This document shows, piece by piece, positions 33,960 through 43,897 of a DNA stretch of 60,000 bases. The notes under the pieces are model-generated. The model was not told the origin of the DNA. It worked only from the letters and a program-made list of their open reading frames with translations, and did not search any database. Origin of the DNA: Owenia fusiformis (taxonomy: Eukaryota > Annelida > Polychaeta > Sabellida > Oweniidae); assembly GCA_903813345.2 (NCBI GenBank), contig CAIIXF020000008.1, positions 36,482,867 to 36,542,866 on the forward strand, written 5' to 3'. Positions within the stretch are counted from its first letter, which is position 1. Every line of letters starts with the position of its first letter. Position numbers and translations under genes: made by a program.

Positions 33960-36246
33960 GTAAATGTTGTATATACTTGTAAATATTGTAAATACTTGTA
34001 AATATTGTAAATACTTGAATTGTAAGAAATATATATAAAACCAAAATAACTCCATTTTATGTGTGTATTTATTCATAATTCGGTTAAAAAGATATTAAAA
34101 TTAGATAATTTACGGCTTCGTTTACATTTTACATTTTACATTTACAATAACATTTGTTAGAAGCATGAAAAGAAAGTATTTTCGTTACATAGTCTTCATC
34201 CAAGTTAGTTTCAGTTTCAAAAATTCAAAAGAACATCGTTTTTCTTTCAAACCAATTATTGGAAACATTCTGTAAAAAACACTGTCCTTTATGTACTCGT
34301 ATTAGTCACTGATTGACAACAATTTAATGAGAAAATTATTTACATATATTTTATATCATTTGTTTTTGTGAACAATTTTTGTTTTTAGTGCAATTGTTTT
34401 TTGTTCATTTCTACCAATTCTTGAGCATGAAATAAAATATCTTTCCGAACCTTGTTGGAACAAAAGAGCATACAACATTTTCTTAGACCTCTCAATAATA
34501 TGGCTATACAAAGGAAATTTTGGTTGATTTAACAAAAAGTATTCAAAAAATAAAATAATAAAAAAAAGATAAAAATTAAAGTACTCACATTTGGTATAGG
34601 TAAAAGAGAGCTCAATGTGAACCTTTCATTTACTCTTAAAGTGGTATGCAAAGCAAGCAGACGAAACGTGTGCCCAAAGAAGGACAAATGTTACCAGGCC
34701 CGTGGCCAGCGGGAGTATTCGAGGGATTCGAGCAAAAATCATGCAGTTTTTCACCAATCTAAGTGATTTTGGGCCAAAGTTGTCAATTCTGAACCCCCAG
34801 TTGTATAATCGGAAATCCAAACATAGCTAGGCAAGATATGTCCAATTCCAGCCAATCAGAACACGCTATTTCACGTAACTGCATTCCGTTGTATAACAAA
34901 TAACGAACTGAATGACACTAAACGGGTGTCATGGTGAAGACTGGACTCTACATATTGAAATTGATACTTTGCCAGCTTGACCCTTGCAAAACATTTCATT
35001 GAAAGTATGTTCATTTCGTTTCTTTTAGATGATTTTGTCGAAAATATTTTGCAATGTGTTTAAATGATTTAAGCCCAAGTTTCAATTCATTGTGTAATGA
35101 CCATTTCTTTCAGGCTTTTTATTTATTAATTTTGTGGCATGGTATATTGTGTTACATGTAGTTTTATTTATTTAGGAAACAATAATTATATTCAATAATT
35201 GATTAGTTGTATTGTTGAGTTCTTATGACATAAATCACAGGCCTAGCCATCACAGGCCTAGCCATCACGTGAACAGGCGTCACCGCACAGCGTCAATAAT
35301 ATAGTAGTACAGTTTTCTATACGGTGACGAAATTAACTTATTTGAAGCAAAAACAATGATGATGGTTTTAAAAAAAATTATTTGATGAAAATTGATACAA
35401 TTTCGGGTGTAATAAGAACATCATTCTCTTAGAAATGGTTCTAACTTTCTGATTATGATAAAAGTTTTTCTGAGTAAATCGGCCCATATAATCGACCCAA
35501 GAGGAAAATGTTGTTTTTTCACTTTTCGTTTGGTTATTGTTTTCCCACGTTTGTTACCAGAAATGAATGGAAAACTTAAGAATTGAATCGATTTAATTAG
35601 GACCATGATAAGCTTACTTCTGTCAATTAGATATGGAATTAATTAAGTAATCTCAACTGCGCACCGTACAGTCACATAGTCACCGTACACTGGCGTACAG
35701 TATTGCAATAACATCCAAAAATGAAAGGTAGCTTGACATACACATCCTCTATTCATATATTTGTACTTAAATTGAAGTCTTCTATTCGTTATTTTACTGT
35801 TATCTACCCAACAAAACAAAAATTAGAGAGGATTTTGCGAAATTCAGCGAAAGATGGAGATAACTGACGGCATGGGCCGATGTATAACAAGAAAATCATG
35901 TTGACAGTTGATCATCTGTAGTGGATATACATGGCGACTCTAGACCAGAAAGAATGCCGTGAATCATTGGAGGTGAACTGACTCAGTGTTGATAAAATCA
36001 AGGATATTTATACCTCGAATCCTCCGTCGAGAAAAATGGCGATCCAAACGGCAACGCACAGATGATGTACGGCGGTATTTTTACCCTGTACGTTGTCGAT
36101 GGTTAGGCGTGATAAATATCTGCAACAAGCGTTTCCTGCAGGCTTGAGTCAACATAATTTGTCATCAGACTATCGAACTGGTTTGTATGGTAATTGTACA
36201 TTTCAAGTTCAGCCAGTCAGTGGTAAGCGGTGAGAAATAGAAAAAG
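33960..36246. other. Non-coding stretch between coiled-coil and GT31 genes
   Basis: AT-rich DNA. 34696-34805 is a copy of the dispersed AGGCCCGTGGCCAG repeat (see 6606-6735). GGCCTAGCCATCAC is doubled near 35241-35270. The last few hundred bases should contain the promoter and 5' leader of the glycosyltransferase gene, but no specific site could be supported. Confidence 0.5.
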
Positions 36247-39165
36247 ATGAATAACAGAAGTATATTCAAACGTCTGTATTTGGTTGTTTTATTTGTGATT
36301 GTAATGTTTTTTGTTAATCACGATAACATAAGCCATAATAAAAGCCAAATTTTACATCAACATGACACGTCTTTTGAAGTTTCTGATCAACGTGTGATGA
36401 ATATGGATATTCTTCCGCGCAAACATAAAGTACGGATAGGCCCGAGTGGTCAAACTCAAGTAACTACCATTTTCCGAACTACAGGACCACCAAAATCATT
36501 AAATGATTTACCAATCAAGGAAGCACTAAAATGTAAACATTTTACAAATCCAATGCCAGAAAGAGTACAAAGGAAATATGATTCAGAAACTCCAGTTGAA
36601 TTCTTTGATTTGAAGTTTAATAACACATATATTGATAACTTCGACTATTACCATGCAGCTGAAAGGCTATGTAAGCTGGACAAGGGCGATGATAAGAAAT
36701 TGATGATTGTTGTGATATTGAGTGACACGTCAGGTATGCGTTTTCTCAACTTCATCAAGGAATTAAAAGGAAAAGAGATGATATATTGGAAGTGATCATT
36801 TCAATAATTATGTTGATGTCCTTATAGTACAAATTTCATTTTCTAAAAAGGAATCGAGATATCTATATTCAATAGCTCCAGGATGGATGACTTCTTACCA
36901 CACTTTGCATTGTAAAAAGACAGGCCCCCCGAACCCCCCCCCCCCTCCCCGGCCAAAATTTCCTACAAAATCATGCAGTTTTTCACCATTCTGACTACTT
37001 TTTGAGTGATTTTTGGCCTTTGCCAAAGTGAACCCCCCCCCCCATAGAATTTTTCGGAAAAGTGAACCCCCCTTGGAAATTTCTGGCTACGGGCCTGAAA
37101 GACATGTCAGTTTAAACAGTAGGAGTTATAACTGCATATCGAATGACTGTGTATTGGGGTGGGTCATAGGATCCACTTTTTAGGACCCTGCCCCTGATTC
37201 CCCTACTGGAATACGATGCATAATCTGTTCTTAATTGATGAATTACGTGATCGTCTTCATTGATATTTATGCTAATGGCCTAGTCACATAGCCCGGCCGA
37301 TGAGGTTACGATGAGCCAGCGATGCAATTTTCACCGAACTCGGCCGAACACCAGCCGGACACCGGCCGGACATCCGTGGCGTTTGTTGCTTAAAACAGCA
37401 TAGGTGGTAGCTCGGTGAAATTTTAACTTCGGAGTTAAATTTCACCGGGCTCTCACCGTGCTCCCTCATCATGTCATCGCAGCCCCATCGTAACCACATC
37501 GGAAAACACGTCGGCCGGTGCACGGCCGAGTATCGGCCGGTGTCCCGTGCATCTGAGACAACCAGAGGACGAGGTTTTTTAACGGACAGCGGCCGAGCTC
37601 CGACCGAGCTCCGGCCGATGTGGGACAGAGCATCGGCCGGTCACTGTTCAAAGCCCGTTAACAACCCGGCCGGCGATCGCACGGTGTCCTGTTACCTGCT
37701 CGGGTACCGGCCGTATTCCTTCCGATGTCCGGCCGGTAGTTGCTGCCACATCGGCAGAAAAAAACTACCATTTTGAGACAGACTCCGTACGGTCACCGGC
37801 CGGTGTTCGGTCGGTCGCCTGAAGATGTCCGGACGGAGTCCGTTCACGTCACCGAGCTCTGCTTCCGATGAGGAGAGCTCGGTGGCACCAAAAAAATCCA
37901 CCGAGCTCTACCGATGCCGGACATCGGCCGGGCTATGTGACTAGGCCATTAGAATGTAATTCACAGTTAAAGTTTTGGCATAAAAACAAATTTTGCAAAA
38001 ATTGAAATATGCTAAGATTTTAGGTATTTTTTATGAAAAATATACCGTTAGAGCTCTCACCTTCGTACATCATTTGATGATTCATTACCGCGATATAAAT
38101 AAATGTAAGCCGATTTGACAAGCCGGTTTTGACCAGTTTGTAAATGTGGTAATTGTTTAGAACTTCTACCAAGAAGGGGTTTTAATGGCTCTGTTTATTT
38201 ATTGTAAAATGCATAAAGTAATGCCAGTAACCAAAAAGTACAAAAATAAGAGTTCAGTTTGATATCACATCCATTTTCCTTTTTGGTGGTTAGTTTCGTT
38301 TTGGAGTGTTTTATTTCTTTTACCACGCTTACCACTCAAGCCTTCTTTTCATCTCGTTGCAGAAGGATCATCGTTCTTCAGACAAGCGATTAGAGAAACG
38401 TGGGGAGGTGTAAGGAGACTGTTTGGCTGGTCACTACGTTTTGCTTTCATCATAGGGGAAAATAAAGATCTTCAGCGGATGTCCAAGATTGCAAATGAAA
38501 GTGAAGTGTATGGTGACATTGTCCAAGGCAGATTTGATGATACTTATTTGAATATAACTGATAAGACAATTGCATCATTCCGCTGGACACAAGAACACTG
38601 CTCAAATGCAATCTACATGATGAGAATCACGCAAGACACAGTGTTGAACCCACAGAAACTGATAGGTTGGGCAAATGAATTCTATAACCATAACTCCACT
38701 AATATGAGATTGTATTTCGGTGCTCCACTTAGAGGGAGTCCAATAATATATGATCAAAATCATAAAAACAGACTTATATCCCCAGTTAAATGGCCCAAAA
38801 AATATTACCCGGCATACCAGTCAGGTTGTGGGTTTATCTCCTCGCTGACGTTCATCCGGGACTTGAACGCAATGTTCTGCAGAACTCCCATAACGGCGCC
38901 GGACGATGGCTACGTAGGCGCTATTGCTGAAGCACTGGGAGTTACGATATATGAGCACCCACTATTTGCTGCACATTACACATATCTTAACAAGAAAGAT
39001 CGAGGAACTATAAATTCAGAGGCGACATTTGTACATCTTGTAGCAATAATCAGACCGGAAGACATTTATGATGTGATGGTGGATGTATACCAGACGATAA
39101 GTGGGTATACGGGTCCACCATCTAACACCAGTAGCATGACAGAGAAACATACTGTTGTGTTGTAG
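36247..39165 (+). CDS. GT31 glycosyltransferase, beta-1,3-galactosyltransferase-like, lacking the DDD motif
   Basis: Exon 1 is 36247-36733 (TCAG|GTATGC) and exon 2 is 38363-39165 (TTGCAG|AA), phase 1, giving 429 aa. The N-terminus is a type II Golgi anchor: a short basic cytoplasmic end, then the hydrophobic LYLVVLFVIVMFFV. Family motifs in order are FRQAIRETWGG, FAFIIG, YGDIVQGRFDDTYLNITDKT, YPAYQSGCGFISS and PDDGYVGAIAEALGV. These match beta3GalT/GT31 enzymes that extend glycans in the Golgi. The usual DDD metal-binding motif is replaced: the aligned stretch is MMRITQDTVLN. Either activity is altered or the protein is a non-catalytic relative. N-glycosylation sequons are present (NNT, NIT, NST, NTS). 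Confidence 0.85.
36905..37096. repeat. Dispersed GGCCCGTAGCC-type repeat in the GT31 intron
   Basis: It contains AAAATCATGCAGTTTTTCAC, as in the copies at 6606 and 34696, with several C-tracts. It ends GGCTACGGGCCTG, the complement of the CAGGCCCGTAGCC start motif of the family. This suggests the complete element has inverted ends. Confidence 0.6.
37272..37952. mobile_element. GC-rich inverted-repeat DNA element in the GT31 intron
   Basis: Perfect 31-bp inverted ends begin CTAATGGCCTAGTCACATAG. The interior is strikingly GC-rich for this region and packed with CCGGCCGA/TCGGCCGG motifs. Reading frames across it on both strands exist only because of composition. A clean target-site duplication could not be assigned. 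Size is 681 bp. Confidence 0.85.
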
Positions 39166-39269
39166 CATAATATTCAAAAGATTATTAAACCACAGATTCA
39201 GTCAAGAGCATTACATTACCCAGGACTTTATCGTCTCGTATTTCTCGAAAACCTGTTATCGAAAAAGAT

Positions 39270-39675
39270 CCAAAATGCAATTTTTCGATGTAACGGTTAT
39301 CAAATTAACTCGTTTGAAGAAGCAACGGAAAAGGGCTCGACGGGCTTGGGTGAACGCAAGGATGAACTAAAAGGACTCATAGAGGATATTCCGGGCCCGG
39401 CGGCATTTAACAGATCCAAGGCAGAATATGAACACTTAGCCCTGTGCGCGGTCTAGTTATAAACCATAAAGCTCTCCAGCAAAGTCGAACGAATGCAAAG
39501 GGTATATGAACACAAAAAGTTAAACGAGATATATAATTCAGAGAACAAGGATCAACGTACTTTCTTAAGAGCAGTAAGAGCAGACAAGGGGGAAATTCTT
39601 ATGGATCCAACTGCAGTTTGTAACGAGTGGCAATCATATTTTTGTAATCAGCTGGCTTCATGTGGCCATATTTGA
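39270..39675 (+). pseudogene. Degraded non-LTR retrotransposon fragment
   Basis: Short frames with stops and shifts include RLKKQRKRARRAWVNAR, then HKKLNEIYNSENKDQRTFLR and VCNEWQSYF. This arrangement resembles the linker between endonuclease and reverse transcriptase in RTE/Jockey-type elements, where a basic segment is followed by a WxxYF motif. No RT core remains. It lies just past the GT31 gene. Confidence 0.4.
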
Positions 39676-39689
39676 CAGTCATTTTGAGA

Positions 39690-40370
39690 GTGAGGTGCTT
39701 TCAGACATGGAAATAATGAAAATAAATTCTGAATTATACAAGTTTTTGTATGAGGATGTTTTTTATTGGCACTGATTTTACAACTGAGGTACTTTAATTA
39801 ATGAAAACCATTATGTAGAATAAAAATACTCGAGATACAAACATAGACATACATTCAAGAAATAAAATTTTAATTTATACATATGTACATTTGTCAATTT
39901 ACCCATAAATGTCCTAACAAAACGAACTATGGCATTCATAGACGATTGTTTTAGTTAATAAATCACAAACAATCAAACAAACAGACAGATGTATCATCAA
40001 ACTATCAAATATATAGAGAGATGTATAGTTTCATAACACAGACTGTACATTCCCTTGAAAATTATTACTGAAAAGTTATATTTTGAATTATGTATACAAA
40101 TAGTATGATGGTGCTGATAAATACATGTGTCAGAACAGCCTTGAGTAGGCTATAGAAAAATTATAATTAATTTTATTTCGTAATACATCCATACCTCAAC
40201 GAAAATTAAGTCAATACTGACCTTCAATAAGCACGATAATAAATTTTTTCATACTTTAGAAAAATAGTACAGACTATATTTTGATCGACTTATTAATAAA
40301 TTTCTATGTTGATATACTTTTTATAAAATGCTATATTTCAGTTACGAATCGAATACGCGGTCAACTCTCA
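39690..40370. other. AT-rich non-coding stretch
   Basis: No exon, RNA gene or element end could be supported. Base composition is very AT-rich throughout. Confidence 0.5.
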
Positions 40371-40539
40371 GGTTTTTTTCTTATTTTCACACAGGCTGGT
40401 ATCGAAATATTTGTCCGCTGTGACGGAGCATACTATTTTTCATAAAAACACTAAGAATACTTCACGATTTATTTTTTAACTCATATGTTTCGTTATACCA
40501 TACAAAATTACTTACTCCATGCAATGGATATATCATTTG

Positions 40540-41024
40540 CGAAAAATTCCAAAACTCACAAGAAATGATCGAGATATTTGTTCGAATCTCTTTTAACTGT
40601 TAATTTTGAATTTATAATCGGTTATATATCGGTTCAATAAGTACTGACAAAAATGTTCAACATTTTAAATATTTTATGTCTGACTGACCTTTCTACTGTA
40701 CATTGTTGAGTATTCTACTGATGCACTGTGAGAGTTACAAGAATGTTCTTTAACAGGAAAGTGGTGCTGGGTTGAGCCTAAGGTGGTTCGTGGTGGTTCA
40801 GGTCTGCGCGAAAAAATTTAAACATTTTCATACATAATTTTATTTTTGAATCCATTTTTATAGTTGGTAAATAGTTGTAGTAAACAGTTGTCGTAAGGTA
40901 CCTTTGCAAAACCTATTGATGACATCACAGAGCAAATTGTAAGGTAGAAATTACACCAAGGAGCAATTTATAAGAATACAATCACACCACAGAGAAATTT
41001 AAGATCGATCGGATGACATATGAT
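40540..41024. repeat. Near-identical direct repeat, first copy (second at 41578-42060)
   Basis: About 485 bp from CGAAAAATTCCAAAACTCAC to GATCGGATGACATATGA matches the second copy almost base for base. The distance between copies is about 1,038 bp. This is a recent local duplication that copied part of a nested transposon. Confidence 0.85.
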
Positions 41025-41290
41025 ATTCTGTCCCATATATGGGCATGTCGTGCTACAAAATTTGAATTCCAACAGCCGCCATTTTGTTCACTTCAACATT
41101 TGAATCGTAAATTTTGGTCTTATTTCCTGACGAAAAATTCCAAAACTCACAGGAAATGATTGAGATATTGGTTCGAATCTTTTGAACTGTTTATTTTGAA
41201 TTTATAATCGGTTATAATTTCAGAAAATAACGACATCTCGGCGTTTTCATTGTTGGAAAATATCGACTTCGATTCTGGGAGCCAATCCTC
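41018..41290. mobile_element. MITE of the GGCTCCCAGAGTGCAACATC family, left-truncated copy
   Basis: It starts within the family at TATTCTGTCCCATATATGGG and keeps the right end (TCTGGGAGCCAATCCTCC). The left 30 bp are missing at the junction of the 485-bp repeat. Confidence 0.65.
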
Positions 41291-41439
41291 CTTGGATATA
41301 ACGAAACATATGAGTTAAAGAATAAATCGTGAAGCATTCTTAGTGTTTTTATGAAAAATAGCATGCTCCGTCACAGCGGACAAATCTTTCGATACCAGCC
41401 TGTGTTTCAACTCAAGTATGAATATACCCTCGGAGCAGG

Positions 41440-42755
41440 GAGGATTGACTCCCAGAGTGCAACATCGATATTCTGTCCCATATATGGGCATGTTACAGAA
41501 TTCGAATTCAAACAGCCGCCATTTTGTTCATTCCAACATTTGAATCGTGAATTTTTTTCTTATTCTTACTTCCTTACGAAAAATTCCAAAACTCACAAGA
41601 AATGATCGAGATATTTGTTCGAATCTCTTTTAACTGTTTATTTTGAATTTATAATCGGTTATATATCGGTTCAATAAGTACTGACAAAAATGTTCAACAT
41701 TTTAAATATTTTATGTCTGACTGACCTTTCTACTGTACATTGTTGAGTATTCTACTGATGCACTGTGAGAGTTACAAGAATGTTCTTTAACAGGAAAGTG
41801 GTGCTGGGTTGAGCCTAAGGTGGTTCGTGGTGGTTCAGGTCTGCGCGAAAAAATTTAAACATTTTCATACATAATTTTATTTTTGAATCCATTTTTATAG
41901 TTGGTAAATAGTTGTAGTAAACAGTTGTCGTAAGGTACCTTTGCAAAACCTATTGATGACATCACAGAGCAAATTGTAAGGTAGAAATTACACCAAGGAG
42001 CAATTTATAAGAATACAATCACACCACAGAGAAATTTAAGATCGATCGGATGACATATGACATCATCGAGAAATTACATCCCATATGAACTCTGCAGATA
42101 TTTTGTCATCGACAACATCTGCTGAACAGAATATCAATAATATTCGCCATCAAAATAGTAGCAGCATTATATACCATTTGGTAAATCAAAATTGATCTAC
42201 CCCTGGCATGTATTGTCTGTTCCATTATTTCAAAGAGCAGGGAGAAAGTCAGTTGAAGATGAACCCAGACAGGGGTGACCGAAAGCTGTATCTTCCCATA
42301 GTCAGATTGATGAATTAAAATAAATATTGGATGAATTCAAAAAATTGCAGCCATGACTGATTCAAGTGTTGGTCATGAAAACCATGTTATTCATTTTGAT
42401 TCAGAAATGACATTGATGGTGACAAGTTGGTGCTCAAGCAATTGTCTATGGAGCAATATTCACATATTAAGTCATTTTGAAACTTTTTTCCTGCAGACCT
42501 GATCCACCACTTACCACCTTTGGCTATTACCCAGCACCACCTTCCTGTTGAAGCACATTCCTGAAACCTTTACAGATCAGTATGATACTCCAAAATGCAC
42601 ACTATGAAAATTAGTCAGATGTAAAAAATAAAAATTATAGCATTTTAATCAGTACTTATTGAACGCCCTGTAATTTCAGAGAATAACGGCATGCATTTCG
42701 ACGTTTTCATTGTTGGAAAATATCGAGTTTCGATCCTGGGAGCCAATCCTCATTG
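41440..42755. mobile_element. MITE of the same family, interrupted by a second inverted-repeat element
   Basis: The left end AGGATTGACTCCCAGAGTGC and right end (complement of GGGAGCCAATCCTCATTG) are inverted. The roughly 280-bp family core is split near 41662 by a 1.0-kb insertion and resumes at 42671 with TAATTTCAGAGAATAACGG, as in the uninterrupted copies. Confidence 0.7.
41664..42670. mobile_element. Mariner-like non-autonomous element nested in the MITE
   Basis: GTTCAATAAGTACTGA at the left matches the complement of the right end, whose outer bases read CAGGGCGTTCAATAAGTACT. Inverted similarity continues about 180 bp (GGTGGTGCTGGGT and GATCAGGTCTGC against their complements). The uninterrupted host copy reads GGTTATAATTTCAG, so a TA duplication is consistent. 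No transposase frame is seen. Confidence 0.6.
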
Positions 42756-42780
42756 CCTTCGGAGTGAAATAAGCATTGGG

Positions 42781-43178
42781 ACACGGTCCTAACTTTTGAA
42801 TTTTTGACCTACCAGGTGCTTGAAAATCAAGGATTGCGAGTCTCATACTGCACCGTTTTTCTTCAAACTTATACCATTAAAAGCAGAACAAAATTGCCTT
42901 TCTGTCGGTGCATTACTTTATTGTAAAGAGTCTCTCGTTCTAGCAGCGTTTTGGTCCTCAGCTGTTAGAAGGCCTTCTTACAGCTGGGGACCAAAATGTC
43001 GCTGTAAGTAGGGACTCTGTTGAAGAGAATAATGTACCATCAGAAAGGGATTTGTGTTATGCTTTGAATGGAACACGTTTGAAGAAAAACGGTGCAGTAT
43101 GAGACTCGTAATCCTTGATTTTCAAACATCCGGTATAGGTCAAAATTCAAATTAACGGTCGAAGTTAGGACCGCGTGA
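42781..43178. mobile_element. Foldback MITE with ~195-bp arms
   Basis: Nearly the whole element is an inverted repeat centred near 42970 (AGAAGGCCTTCTTACAGC). Ends are ACGGTCCTAACTT and its complement, with shared internal landmarks GAGTCTCATACTGCACCG and TTTTTCTTCAAAC. It has no coding capacity and transcripts could form long double-stranded RNA. Confidence 0.85.
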
Positions 43179-43565
43179 TTGAACGTCCCGACCGGGTTTT
43201 CTTGTCTGGTCTGGACCAGTTTACATTTCAGCTTATACTATATATATATATGATTCATATTTTACCACCGTGTCTAAAATCTTAATGACCGCCATGGTAG
43301 ACCTTACACAATGAACAGTCATTGCGGGCCAGACAAAAAAACTAGATTAGCTAAAGGCGTACTTCATAATTCTTGAAACCGATCGAAACCTTTTCAGTCT
43401 TCACCAACCCAGAAATCATTGCTCTAGGCATTTTTGGGTTCGGAAATTGTTCAACACCATCCCGGGTATTATGAATGGTCGTTGCCAGATAATTTTTGTT
43501 TTGCAGTCCCCCCCCCCCCCATACCACACGCCCGATATCCTAAAAATAAGTCGTATAATAACGTC
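43179..43565. other. Non-coding stretch left of the non-LTR element
   Basis: No gene seen. A C-tract of about 14 bases lies near 43507. Confidence 0.5.
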
Positions 43566-43897
43566 AGTATATTTTATTTATTTATTTATTTAGAAAAAAT
43601 GTATATACAATAATAATACATGACTAATACTGACACCAAATGGCATATAAAAGTATAATGTCAAGTATCAAAAAAAAGTATCACTAGCAAATATAAAAAA
43701 AATATATATATATAGTCTAACTAGTTTACAAGGGTATATAGGTATATGAGTTTCATATATACAAGTATTTACATGATATAACATAGTACAATGCATACAC
43801 TAAGCATGTATGTACGTTGTGTTTAAATGATGTGCCATGACTATTGTAATATACAATGCGTGGATAGTAAATAAAGATGTTTAATAAGACAGATTTT

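Larger units (their letters stand above)
40375..41415. repeat. Large inverted repeat pair
   Basis: The block 40375-40505 is the complement of 41297-41415, with matched landmarks such as CTAAGAATACTTCACGATTT against its complement and GTCCGCTGTGACGGAGCAT against its complement. The space between holds a copy of the 485-bp direct repeat and a partial MITE. It may be the ends of one transposon. Confidence 0.7.

Noticed and set aside
37284-37901. Several GC-rich frames of 60-100 codons on both strands
   Set aside because: They lie wholly within an inverted-repeat transposon and arise from low stop-codon density.
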